Positions 8,852-17,221 of a stretch of DNA of 64,000 nucleotides are shown here, piece by piece (the stretch's first letter is position 1; each line of letters starts with the position of its first letter). Below the pieces are notes generated by a model, which did no database searches, was not told the origin of the DNA, and worked only from the letters and a program-made list of their open reading frames with translations. Both the position numbers and the translations under genes were made by a program. The DNA lies in assembly GCA_964245075.1 (NCBI GenBank), contig CAXTLC010000013.1, forward strand, positions 6,686-70,685, in the 5' to 3' direction. This DNA comes from LMUY01 sp964245075 (GTDB lineage Bacteria; Pseudomonadota; Alphaproteobacteria; Acetobacterales; Acetobacteraceae).

Positions 8852-9535
8852 TCACCAATAGCGGCGCACCACCGCTTCAGCAGCCTGGACAAGTGTTCCC
8901 CAGGGCGGCAGGTGCGCCACGACGTCCCCGCCGCCCTCCCAGATAAGCTTGCAGGCGACGTACAGCACGATCAGCAGCCCGATCCAGGCGACGAGGCGGA
9001 ACCGCTCCAGCAAGCGTGCGACCAGCGTCGCCGCAACCGCCATCAGCACCACGGACACCGCCAGCCCGGCGACCAACACGCCGGTCCGGCCCTCCGCCGC
9101 GCCGGCCACCGCCAGCACGTTGTCCAGGCTCATCGACAGGTCGGCCAGCAGGATCTGCCCCATGGCCGCGCCGAGCGACTTGGCGGCCGGCGCGGCGCCG
9201 TGGGCGCGCGGGCGGGGCCGAAGCTCCCGGTACATGCGCCAGCACACCCAAAGCAGCAGCGCTCCGCCGGCCAGCGTCAGCCCGATCACCGCCAGCAGCC
9301 TCAGCGCCACCAGCGCCAGGCCGATGCGGATAATGGCCGCCCCGGCGATGCCGCCCCAGACCGCGCGCCGCTTCTGCGCCGGCGGGAGGCCCGCGACCGC
9401 CATGCCGACCACCACGGCATTGTCCCCGGCCAGCACCAGGTCGATCACCAGCACCTGCGCCAGGGCGGTCAATTGCGCTAGAACGTTGCCCCCGAGGCCG
9501 ATCTGTCCGAGGCCCGTCTGAAGGATGCCGTGCAT
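8852..9535 (-). CDS. TerC / YjbE-family integral membrane protein
   Basis: The 227-residue protein has about seven hydrophobic segments. It carries the two TerC signatures, VIDLVLAGDNAVVVG near residues 30-44 and ADLSMSLDNVLAVAG near 130-145. The acidic residues in these motifs sit in the membrane and are thought to bind a metal. The family is linked to metal (often manganese) export or to loading of exported metalloproteins. The start ATG overlaps the divergent purB start on the opposite strand. Confidence 0.85.
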   Translation of the reverse strand: MHGILQTGLGQIGLGGNVLAQLTALAQVLVIDLVLAGDNAVVVGMAVAGLPPAQKRRAVWGGIAGAAIIRIGLALVALRLLAVIGLTLAGGALLLWVCWRMYRELRPRPRAHGAAPAAKSLGAAMGQILLADLSMSLDNVLAVAGAAEGRTGVLVAGLAVSVVLMAVAATLVARLLERFRLVAWIGLLIVLYVACKLIWEGGGDVVAHLPPWGTLVQAAEAVVRRYW

Positions 9536-10868
9536 GGTCCCGCGTTACACCCGTCCGGAGATGGCTGCCATCTGGGCTCCCGTGAACCGCTACCGTTTGT
9601 GGTTCGCCATCGAGGCCGCGGCGGCCGACGGCATGGCGGCGCTCGGCACCATCCCCCGGGAAGCCGCCGCCGCCATCCGCGGGAAGGGCGAGCCGATGCT
9701 GGCTGCCATGACGGAGGCCGATATCGCCCGCATCGACGCCATCGAGGCGGAAACGCGGCACGACGTGATCGCCTTCCTCACCTGGCTGGCCGAAGGCATC
9801 GGGCCGGACAGCCGCTTCGTCCACCAGGGCATGACCAGCAGCGACGTGCTGGACACCTGCCTGTCCCTGCAACTGACGCAAGCGGCCGACCTGCTGCTGG
9901 CCGACCTGGACGCGGTGCTGGCGGCGCTCCGCCGGCGCGCGTTCGAGCACAAAGGCACGCTGACGATCGGCCGCAGCCACGGCATCCATGCGGAGCCGAC
10001 CTCGTTCGGGCTCAAGCTCGCCGGGCACTACGCGGAGTTCGCCCGCAACCGCGCGCGGCTGGAAGCGGCGCGCGCGGAGGTGGCGGTGTGCGCGGTCTCC
10101 GGCGCCGTCGGCACCTACGCCCACCTGGACCCGCGCGTGGAGGAGCATGTCGCCCGCACCCTGGGCCTCGCGGTGGAGCCGGTGTCCACCCAGGTGATCG
10201 CGCGGGACCGGCACGCGCAGTTCTTCTGCACCCTGGCGGTGATCGCGAGCGGGGTGGAGCGGCTGGCGGTGGAGGTGCGGCACTTGCAGCGCTCGGAGGT
10301 GCGGGAAGCGGAGGAGTTCTTCCACGCCGGGCAGAAGGGCAGCAGCGCCATGCCGCACAAGCGCAACCCGGTGCTGAGCGAGAACCTGACCGGCCTGGCC
10401 CGCATCGTGCGCGCCGCCGCCGTTCCCGCGCTGGAGAACGTGGCGCTGTGGCACGAGCGCGACATCAGCCACAGCAGCGTGGAGCGCGTGATCGGCCCGG
10501 ACGCGACCCTGGCGCTGGATTTCGCGCTGGCGCGCCTGGCGGGGATGATGGACAAGCTGGTGGTGCACCCCGAGCGGATGGCGGCCAACCTCGAAAGCCT
10601 GGGCGGCGTGGTGCACAGCGGCGAGGTGCTGCTGGCGCTGACCCGCGCGGGCATCCTGCGGGAGGACGCCTACCGCCTCGTGCAGCGCAACGCGATGGCG
10701 ACGTGGGAGAGTTTGGGCCAGCCCGGCGCGCGCGGGTTCCGGGACGCCCTGCTGGCCGACCCGGAGGTCGCCGGCCGCATCACCCCGGCCGCAATCGACG
10801 CCGCGATGGACCCGGCGATGCACCTGCGCGCCGTGGACCAGGTGTTCGCCCGGGTGTTCGGCGAATGA
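9534..10868 (+). CDS. purB: Adenylosuccinate lyase
   Basis: This enzyme acts twice in purine synthesis, on SAICAR and on adenylosuccinate, releasing fumarate each time. The 444-residue protein has the fumarase/aspartase-superfamily signature GSSAMPHKRNP at about 269-279, the early HDVIAFLTWL and TSSDVLDTC segments, and GRSHGIHAEPTSFG with the catalytic His. MVPRYTRPEM is the normal N-terminus. AAGGA lies about 9 nt before the ATG. The gene stands alone, with no purC or purS adjacent. Confidence 0.95.
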   Translation: MVPRYTRPEMAAIWAPVNRYRLWFAIEAAAADGMAALGTIPREAAAAIRGKGEPMLAAMTEADIARIDAIEAETRHDVIAFLTWLAEGIGPDSRFVHQGMTSSDVLDTCLSLQLTQAADLLLADLDAVLAALRRRAFEHKGTLTIGRSHGIHAEPTSFGLKLAGHYAEFARNRARLEAARAEVAVCAVSGAVGTYAHLDPRVEEHVARTLGLAVEPVSTQVIARDRHAQFFCTLAVIASGVERLAVEVRHLQRSEVREAEEFFHAGQKGSSAMPHKRNPVLSENLTGLARIVRAAAVPALENVALWHERDISHSSVERVIGPDATLALDFALARLAGMMDKLVVHPERMAANLESLGGVVHSGEVLLALTRAGILREDAYRLVQRNAMATWESLGQPGARGFRDALLADPEVAGRITPAAIDAAMDPAMHLRAVDQVFARVFGE

Positions 10869-10876
10869 GGGTCGGA

Positions 10877-10975
10877 GAAGCCCTCTCCTTCTGGGAGAGG
10901 GCTGGGTGAGGGTCGTGCAACTCGGCGAATCTCGCCTTGTGTCCCTCGCTCCGACTCCTTCCCAGAGGGAGTAAG
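10877..10975. repeat. GC-rich palindromic intergenic repeat, copy 1
   Basis: After purB lies a hairpin (10881-10888 with 10894-10901) of the form CCCTCTCC-loop-GGAGAGGG. It continues into GCTGGGTGAGGG, and a second small palindrome sits near 10962-10975. The same core occurs at 26318-26350 and 46356-46383. Short palindromic repeats with this core are widespread in proteobacterial intergenic regions. It may double as a terminator for purB. Confidence 0.6.
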
Positions 10976-10997
10976 GAGCACACAAACAAGCGCTGTC

Positions 10998-11444
10998 TTA
11001 CTTCACGAACGGCACGTTCGCGCGTGATGTCACTGCCAAGCGGTCCAGGCACTCGTCGCGGTCACGGTCGGCCGGGTTCTTGCCGCCCCGGCAGGCCAGC
11101 ACGTCGTTGACCAGGATGCGGGCGATGCCGTCGCATGGCAGGCCTTGCAGGTCGAACAGCCGCACCACCGTCTTTTCTTGGCCGAGCGGCCCCAGGTCCA
11201 GCGCGATGCGCCGCTCGATCACCCCGTCCGTGCCGAACAGCACCAAGTCGAGGCGGAGTTGCTCGAACGGCTCCGGGTCGGGGTTCTGGGCCACGATGTA
11301 GGCCCGGCAGCCGGCGGCGGCGCCCGGAATGGCTTCCAGCTTGTTCAGCTCCAGCGGGATCGGGGCCGCGGCCCAGGCCGGACCGGCAAGGGCGGCCAGG
11401 ACAAATGCCGGGCCGGCAACCCGGCTGAACGCTGTGGCTCTCAT
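10998..11444 (-). CDS. Secreted or periplasmic hypothetical protein with four cysteines
   Basis: The start is set at ATG 11444 (MRATAFSRVAG) with AGGGG upstream, which gives a good Sec signal peptide ending around AGPAWA-AAP near residue 25. The mature part of about 123 residues has four Cys (AGCRAY, LPCDG, LACRGG, DECLD), enough for two disulfides, and a Leu-rich beta-like centre (LRLDLVLFGTDGVIERRIALDLG). I do not recognise a named family with certainty. It stands alone, convergent with purB. Confidence 0.65.
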   Translation of the reverse strand: MRATAFSRVAGPAFVLAALAGPAWAAAPIPLELNKLEAIPGAAAGCRAYIVAQNPDPEPFEQLRLDLVLFGTDGVIERRIALDLGPLGQEKTVVRLFDLQGLPCDGIARILVNDVLACRGGKNPADRDRDECLDRLAVTSRANVPFVK

Positions 11445-11572
11445 CGGCGCCCCTGCCTTTATCTCTGTGGCTCCGTGTGTTTGTGACACTGCACCTCCCG
11501 TGTCCATGCCCGGCGCTTTCCCACGGCCAGGCGCCCGCGTTAAGCTGACGCGCCCCCTGGAGGACCAAGCCC

Positions 11573-11992
11573 TTGCACCCGGCGCTGACCCTGACCGACC
11601 AGCCGGACCCGGCGCTGCGCGATGTGATCTACGAGAACTTCCGCGCCCACTCCGCGTCCCACGGATTGGCTGCGGACTTCCAACCGCTGTTCATCGAGGC
11701 ACGAAGGGAGGGCGCGCTGCTCGGCGGGTTGCAGGGGCGGACCGGGCGCGGCTGGCTCTATGTCGAACTGCTGGCGCTGCCAGCGGCGGAGCAGGGCGCC
11801 GGGCTGGGCCGCCGCCTGCTCGCGATGGCGGAGGAGGAAGCGGCGCGGCGCGGCTGCCACGGCGCATACCTGTACACCTTCGCCTTCCAAGCGCCGGGCT
11901 TCTACGAGAAGTTCGGCTATCGCGAGTTCGGCCGGCTGGCCGACGGCGATCCCAGGCTGGACCGCATCTGGCTCAGCAAGCGCCTGCCATGA
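11573..11992 (+). CDS. GNAT-family N-acetyltransferase (first of tandem pair)
   Basis: The 139-residue protein has a GNAT fold: the acetyl-CoA loop is AAEQGAGLGRRLLAMAEEEA and the C-terminal motif is FAFQAPGFYEKFGYREFG. It uses a TTG start with GGAGG about 12 nt upstream. Its stop overlaps the start of a second, clearly paralogous GNAT gene. The acceptor substrate cannot be inferred. Confidence 0.85.
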   Translation: MHPALTLTDQPDPALRDVIYENFRAHSASHGLAADFQPLFIEARREGALLGGLQGRTGRGWLYVELLALPAAEQGAGLGRRLLAMAEEEAARRGCHGAYLYTFAFQAPGFYEKFGYREFGRLADGDPRLDRIWLSKRLP

Positions 11993-12411
11993 CGGCCTGG
12001 ACGGTGACGCTGGAGCCGAAGCCCACCGCCGCGATGCGCCGCGCGGTGATGCGGCCGCTGCGGAAGCACAACGTGGCGCAGGTGGGCGATGGCCAGTTCA
12101 CCCCCGTGGCCATCACGGTGCGGGATGCCAAGGCCAAGATCGCCGGCGGGCTGTGGGGTTACGCGTGGCACGGCTTCCTGTTCGTCGAACTGCTGGCGCT
12201 CGGTCCGGCACGCGGCGGCGGGCTGGGCCGCGAGGTCATGGCCATGGCGGAGGCGGAGGCCCGGCGTCTCGGCTGCGCCGGCATCTGGCTCGACACGTTC
12301 ACCTTCCAGGCGCCCGGCTTCTACGCGAGGCTCGGTTTCGAGGAGGCCGGGCGCATCACCGGCCACCCGCCGGGGCACGACCGCATCTTCCTCGTCAAGC
12401 GTTTGTCATAG
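11989..12411 (+). CDS. GNAT-family N-acetyltransferase (second of tandem pair)
   Basis: The 140-residue protein is paralogous to the gene just upstream, with which it shares an ATGA overlap. Matching elements are LFVELLALGPARGGGLGREVMAMAEAEA (acetyl-CoA loop) and FTFQAPGFYARLGFEEAG. The C-terminal RIFLVKRLS matches RIWLSKRLP of its neighbour. The pair probably arose by tandem duplication and may act as a heterodimer, as GNAT proteins often dimerise; that is an inference. Confidence 0.85.
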   Translation: MTAWTVTLEPKPTAAMRRAVMRPLRKHNVAQVGDGQFTPVAITVRDAKAKIAGGLWGYAWHGFLFVELLALGPARGGGLGREVMAMAEAEARRLGCAGIWLDTFTFQAPGFYARLGFEEAGRITGHPPGHDRIFLVKRLS

Positions 12412-12440
12412 CAAAACGCCCCAGCTTCGCCCCCCGGCCT

Positions 12441-12467
12441 TTGACGGACCCGCCACGCACCTAAATA
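12441..12467 (+). promoter_or_regulatory. Possible sigma-70-type promoter for pepF
   Basis: TTGACG (12441-12446) and TAAATA (12462-12467) are separated by 15 nt, just before the pepF ATG at 12474. The spacing is short, and transcription would start at or very near the ATG, implying a leaderless or near-leaderless mRNA. Sequence inspection only. Confidence 0.3.
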
Positions 12468-12473
12468 AACGGA

Positions 12474-14300
12474 ATGACATCCATCCCTCTGCCCGTCCCG
12501 CGGGCGCGCGCACCCGAGGGCCTCGCCGCCCTGTCCACGGCCGGACAGCCGGGCGCCTTGCCCGCCTGGGACCTGTCGGATCTTTACTCCGGCATCGACA
12601 GCCCGCGCATCACGGCCGACCTCGACGGAGCGTCCGCCGACGCCGCGGCGTTCGCTGCCCGCTACGCCGGCGCCCTCGGCGGCCTGTCCGGCGCGGCGCT
12701 GGCGGAGGCGATCGGGGAGTACCAGCGGATCGAGGAAACGCTCGGCCGGGTGATGTCCTTCGCGCAGCTCAGCTTCAGCGGGGATGCGACGGACGCGGTG
12801 ATCGGCAAGTTCATGCAGTCCTGCTCCGAACGGGTCACGCAGATCACCTCCAACCTGATCTTCTTCAGCCTGGAGCTGAACCGGATCGACGATGCGGTCC
12901 TCGCCGCGAAGCTCAATGACCCGGCGCTCGCCCGCTGGGCGCCGTTCCTGCGGGACATCCGGGTGTTCCGGCCGCACCAGCTCTCGGACGAGGCGGAGAA
13001 GCTGATCCATGAGGTGAGCGTCACCGCCCAGGCTTGGAGCCGGCTGTTCGACGAGACGGTCGCCGGCATGCAGGTGCCGCTCGGCGGCCAGAAGCTCACG
13101 GTCAGCGACGTGCTGAACAAGCTGTCCGACCGGGACCGGGCGGTGCGGGAGCAGGCCGGCCACGCCATCGGCCAGGCCTTCGGCGAGCGGGTCAAGCTAT
13201 TCGGCCTGATCACCAACACGCTGGCGAAGGACAAGTCGATCAGCGATGGCTGGCGGCATTACCCCCGCCCCGGCAGCGCCCGCAACCGGTCCAACATGGT
13301 GGAGGACGAGGTGGTGGACGCGCTGGTGTCCGCCGTCACGGCCGACTACGCGCGCTTGTCGCACCGCTACTACGCCATGAAGGCGAAGTGGCTTGGCCTG
13401 CCCAAGTTGCAGCACTGGGACCGCAACGCGCCCCTGCCCGGCGACGAGGACCGCGCCATCTCGTGGGACGAGGCGCGCAACCGGGTGCTGACCGCCTACG
13501 GCGCGTTCAGCCCGGAGCTTGCCGATGTCGGCCGGCAATTCTTCGACAAGCCCTGGATCGATGCCGGGCTGCGGCCGGGCAAGTCCGGCGGCGCCTTCGC
13601 CCACCCGACCGTGCCGTCCGCGCACCCCTACCTGCTGCTGAACTATCACGGCCGCACCCGGGACGTGATGACGCTGGCGCACGAACTGGGCCACGGCGTG
13701 CACCAAGTGCTGGCTGCGCCGCAGGGCTACCTGCAATCCGGCACGCCGCTGACCCTGGCCGAGACTGCCAGCGTGTTCGGCGAGATGCTGACCTTCCGCG
13801 CCTTGCTCGACGCGGAGCAGGACGGGGCCCGGCGCCGCATCATGCTGGCCGGCAAGGTGGAGGACATGCTGAACACGGTGGTGCGCCAGACTGCGTTCTA
13901 CCGCTTCGAAGCGCTGGTGCATGAGGAGCGCCGCTCCGGCGAGCTGCTGCCGGAGCGCATCGGCGCGATCTGGCGGCAGGTGCAGACGGAGAGCCTGGGA
14001 CCGGCCTTCGAGTTCACGCCGGAGTACGACGTGTTCTGGGCCTACGTGCCGCACTTCATCCACTCGCCGTTCTACGTTTACGCATACGCGTTCGGGGATT
14101 GCCTGGTGAACGCGCTTTACGGGGTGTTCCAGGACGGACATCCGGGTTTCCAGGCGAAGTACCTGGACATGTTGCGCGCCGGCGGCACCAAGCGGCACCG
14201 GGAGCTGCTGGCGCCTTTTGGCCTGGACGCATCCGACCCGGCGTTCTGGCGCCGTGGCCTGGATGTGATCTCCGGCTTCATCGACGAGCTGGAGGACTGA
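12474..14300 (+). CDS. pepF: Oligoendopeptidase F (M3B family metallopeptidase)
   Basis: A 608-residue cytosolic zinc peptidase of the M3 family. The zinc motif HELGHG (HExxH at 403-407) and the downstream Glu in LAETASVFGEM (about 430-437) are present. The C-terminal HFIHSPFYVYAYAFGDCL segment, with the conserved His and Tyr residues, lies near 515-535. The N-terminal part matches the PepF/M3 helical domain. Members cleave short oligopeptides, probably for recycling. The ABC1-kinase gene follows after 3 nt, and its ribosome site lies inside the last pepF codons. Confidence 0.93.
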   Translation: MTSIPLPVPRARAPEGLAALSTAGQPGALPAWDLSDLYSGIDSPRITADLDGASADAAAFAARYAGALGGLSGAALAEAIGEYQRIEETLGRVMSFAQLSFSGDATDAVIGKFMQSCSERVTQITSNLIFFSLELNRIDDAVLAAKLNDPALARWAPFLRDIRVFRPHQLSDEAEKLIHEVSVTAQAWSRLFDETVAGMQVPLGGQKLTVSDVLNKLSDRDRAVREQAGHAIGQAFGERVKLFGLITNTLAKDKSISDGWRHYPRPGSARNRSNMVEDEVVDALVSAVTADYARLSHRYYAMKAKWLGLPKLQHWDRNAPLPGDEDRAISWDEARNRVLTAYGAFSPELADVGRQFFDKPWIDAGLRPGKSGGAFAHPTVPSAHPYLLLNYHGRTRDVMTLAHELGHGVHQVLAAPQGYLQSGTPLTLAETASVFGEMLTFRALLDAEQDGARRRIMLAGKVEDMLNTVVRQTAFYRFEALVHEERRSGELLPERIGAIWRQVQTESLGPAFEFTPEYDVFWAYVPHFIHSPFYVYAYAFGDCLVNALYGVFQDGHPGFQAKYLDMLRAGGTKRHRELLAPFGLDASDPAFWRRGLDVISGFIDELED

Positions 14301-14303
14301 CCC

Positions 14304-15665
14304 ATGGCATATGACAGCCGCGAAGACCGCGCCAACATCTTCGGCGAGGTTCGCCGCCTGGCACGCACCTCTGGCGCCGTGGGCGGCATCGCCGCACGCT
14401 TCGCCGGGCAGCGCGTGTTCGGCATCAAGAACAACGGCGCGGCCCATGCGGAGGACCTGAAAGCCATCCTCGGCGGGCTGAAGGGGCCGTTGATGAAGGT
14501 GGCCCAGTTCCTGTCCACGATCCCGGACGCGATCCCGGAGGAATATGCCGCCGAATTGGCGCAGCTGCAGGCCAACGCGCCGCCGATGGGATGGAACTTC
14601 GTGCGCCGGCGCATGGCCGGGGAGCTGGGGGCCGATTGGCAATCCAAGTTCGGCAGCTTCGGCCAGGAAGCCGCCGCTGCCGCCAGCCTGGGCCAGGTGC
14701 ATCGCGCCACGCTGCCGGACGGCACGCCGGTCGCCTGCAAGCTGCAATACCCGGACATGGCGAGCACGGTGGAGGCCGACCTCAAGCAGCTCAAGCTGGC
14801 GATGTCGCTCTACAAGCGGTTCGAGTCGGCGATCCAGTCCGACGATATCTACATCGAGATCGCCGAGCGGCTGCGGGAGGAACTGGATTACCGCCGCGAG
14901 GCCGCGCAGATGAAGCTGTACGGGCTGATGCTCGACGGCGACGAACTGGTCAGCGTGCCCAAGCCGGTCGAGAGCCACTCCACCGGGCGGCTGCTGACCA
15001 TGACGTGGCTGGAAGGGCGCGGCCTGCAATCCAGGCTGGACGAGGGCATGTCACTGGAGGAGCGCAACCGGCTCGCCACGGCGATCTTCCACGCCTGGTA
15101 CCGGCCGCTCTACCGCTACGGCGTGATCCACGGCGACCCGCATCTCGGCAATTACCAGGTGCGCGCCGACAACGGCCTCAACCTGCTCGACTACGGCGCG
15201 ATCCGCGTGTTCCCGCCGAAGTTCGTCAGCGGCGTGATCGACCTGTACGAGGCCATCCGCGACGAGGACATGGACCGTGCCCACCACGCCTACGAGCAAT
15301 GGGGCTTCAACGACCTGTCGCGCGAGAAGATGGAGCTGCTCAACCAATGGGCGCGGTTCATCTACGAGCCGCTGCTGTCGGACCGGGTGCGGCTGATCCA
15401 GGAGCACGGCGACCCCAACTTCGGCCGCTCGGTGGCCGAGAAGGTGCACCAAGGACTGAAAGAAACCGGCGGCGTGCGCCCGCCGCGGGAGTTCGTGCTG
15501 ATGGACCGCTCGGCGGTGGGGCTGGGCAGCGTGTTCCTGCGGCTCAAGGCGGAGCTGAACTGGTCGCAGATGTTCCGTGACATGGTTGCCGGGTTCGACG
15601 CAGACGCCTTGGCGGCGCGGCAAGCGGCGGCATTGGCCGAAGCGGGCGTGCCGAACGCGGCCTGA
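14304..15665 (+). CDS. ABC1 / UbiB-like atypical kinase
   Basis: The 453-residue protein has the UbiB/ADCK fold. The KxGQ-like helix reads LKGPLMKVAQFLSTIPD, the Ala-rich nucleotide loop AAAAASLGQVHRA replaces the usual Gly-rich loop, VACKLQYPD holds the ATP-binding Lys, and VIHGDPHLGN and NLLDYGAIR are the catalytic and metal-binding loops. Family members support ubiquinone biosynthesis or lipid homeostasis through ATPase rather than protein kinase activity. It lacks the two C-terminal membrane helices of UbiB itself, so it is more likely a second soluble ABC1 paralogue. It is co-transcribed with pepF. Confidence 0.85.
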   Translation: MAYDSREDRANIFGEVRRLARTSGAVGGIAARFAGQRVFGIKNNGAAHAEDLKAILGGLKGPLMKVAQFLSTIPDAIPEEYAAELAQLQANAPPMGWNFVRRRMAGELGADWQSKFGSFGQEAAAAASLGQVHRATLPDGTPVACKLQYPDMASTVEADLKQLKLAMSLYKRFESAIQSDDIYIEIAERLREELDYRREAAQMKLYGLMLDGDELVSVPKPVESHSTGRLLTMTWLEGRGLQSRLDEGMSLEERNRLATAIFHAWYRPLYRYGVIHGDPHLGNYQVRADNGLNLLDYGAIRVFPPKFVSGVIDLYEAIRDEDMDRAHHAYEQWGFNDLSREKMELLNQWARFIYEPLLSDRVRLIQEHGDPNFGRSVAEKVHQGLKETGGVRPPREFVLMDRSAVGLGSVFLRLKAELNWSQMFRDMVAGFDADALAARQAAALAEAGVPNAA

Positions 15666-15669
15666 CCGT

Positions 15670-17034
15670 TCAGGCGCCCGCCGCGCGCAACGAAGCGGCC
15701 TCTCTCGCCTGCGCCCGCCGCTGCGCCTCCGCAATCCGTTCGTGCGCCCGCATGGTCATCGAACGGCGGAGGAAGCGGCGGCGCATTGGCTTGAGCACCA
15801 GCAGCGCCAGGGCTGCGGTCAGCAGGTTCACCCCGGCAACCACGTACAGCACCAGCAGCCAGTCTCCCGTCGCCTCCCGCAGCAGGCTGCCGAGCGGAAC
15901 CAGCAGCGCCGCCGTCCCCTTGGCGGTGTAGAGCAGTCCGTAGTTCGTCGCCGCGAACTTGCGGCCGAACGTGTCGCCGCAGGTCGCAGGAAAGAGTGAG
16001 TAGATCTCGCCCCAGGCGAAGAACACCAGCCCGGTGAGGATCACGAACAGCACCGGGTCCCGCGCCACGAAAGTCAGGGCCAGGATGCCCAGCCCTTCCA
16101 GCGCGAACGCGATGAACATCGTGTTCTCGCGCCCGATCTTGTCCGACACCCAACCGAAGAACGGACGGGTCACGCCGTTCATCACACGGTCGATCGACAG
16201 CGCGAAGGTCAGCGCCGGCATGGTCAGGAACAGCAGGGTCACGGGCGTGTCCGCCACGCCGAAATCCGTCGCGATGACCGAGAGCTGCGCCGTGGCGATC
16301 AGCCCGCCCCCGCCGACCATGACGAACATGGCGTACATCAGCAGGAACACCGGCTCGCGCACGACCTCAAGCGGCGGGAAGTCGCGCGTCATGCTGTGCA
16401 GGTGCGACGGCCGGGTGGCGAGCATGCCGCCGGGGGTCAGGCCAGTCCGCTCCGTTGCCCGCGGCTCGGACCCCGGCGGCGGTTGCAAGGCCAGCGCCAC
16501 CAGTACGACAGCCACACCCTGGATCAGGCCGAAGGTGAGGAACGTCGCCGGGTAGCCGCTGCTGCTGATCATGTTGGAGATCGGCACCACCGTCACCGCC
16601 GACCCGGCGCCGAAGCCGCCGGCCGTCAGCCCCGCCGCCAGCCCGCGGCGGTCCGGGAACCACTTGATCGCATTGCCCACCGTGGCGCCGTAGATCATCC
16701 CTGCGCCGATGCCGCCCAGCGCCGCCGCCACGTACAGCACCGGAAGCGACCCGGCGACGCTGTTCAGCACCCAGGACAGGCCGATCAGCACCCCGCCCGC
16801 GCCCACGGTGGCCTTCGGCCCGAACCGGTCGATGACGTATCCTTCGAGCGGCAGCAGCCACGTCTCGCAGACGACGAAGACCGTGAAGGCGACTTGGATC
16901 GCGGCGCGCCCCCAGTGGTGCGCCTGGTCGATCGGCAGCACGAACAGCGTCCAGCCATATTGCAGGTTGGCGATCATGACCATGCAGACAATGCCGAGCA
17001 CGAGCTGGCCCCAGCGTGAATGCAAGGCGGACAT
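15670..17034 (-). CDS. oxlT: MFS transporter, oxalate/formate antiporter (OxlT) type
   Basis: A 454-residue, 12-TM major facilitator. The N-terminal half shows LQYGWTLFVLPIDQAHHWGRAAIQVAFTVFV, typical of the OxlT subfamily, plus the MFS loop motif GYVIDRFGPKA. The second half holds GWVSDKIGRENTMFIAF. The C-terminal tail of about 35 residues is Arg/Ala-rich and cytoplasmic. GGGAGG precedes the ATG. OxlT exchanges oxalate for formate; no oxalate-CoA decarboxylase or formyl-CoA transferase is nearby, so the substrate could be another carboxylate. Confidence 0.85.
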   Translation of the reverse strand: MSALHSRWGQLVLGIVCMVMIANLQYGWTLFVLPIDQAHHWGRAAIQVAFTVFVVCETWLLPLEGYVIDRFGPKATVGAGGVLIGLSWVLNSVAGSLPVLYVAAALGGIGAGMIYGATVGNAIKWFPDRRGLAAGLTAGGFGAGSAVTVVPISNMISSSGYPATFLTFGLIQGVAVVLVALALQPPPGSEPRATERTGLTPGGMLATRPSHLHSMTRDFPPLEVVREPVFLLMYAMFVMVGGGGLIATAQLSVIATDFGVADTPVTLLFLTMPALTFALSIDRVMNGVTRPFFGWVSDKIGRENTMFIAFALEGLGILALTFVARDPVLFVILTGLVFFAWGEIYSLFPATCGDTFGRKFAATNYGLLYTAKGTAALLVPLGSLLREATGDWLLVLYVVAGVNLLTAALALLVLKPMRRRFLRRSMTMRAHERIAEAQRRAQAREAASLRAAGA

Positions 17035-17221
17035 TGGCGAAACCTCCCCGTTCTCAGCAGACGATGACAGGTTCGCCCGGTGCTACAAAGCATCTTCACG
17101 GCGCACCGGATGCGCGGCCGGTGCGACTCCGGCGCGCGAACGTGCACCCTTGCGTGTCTCTGCGCCGTCCCGCATCTTCTTGCGAAGGGCGGAACTCCGC
17201 CGTGCAAGCAAGGAAGATCGG

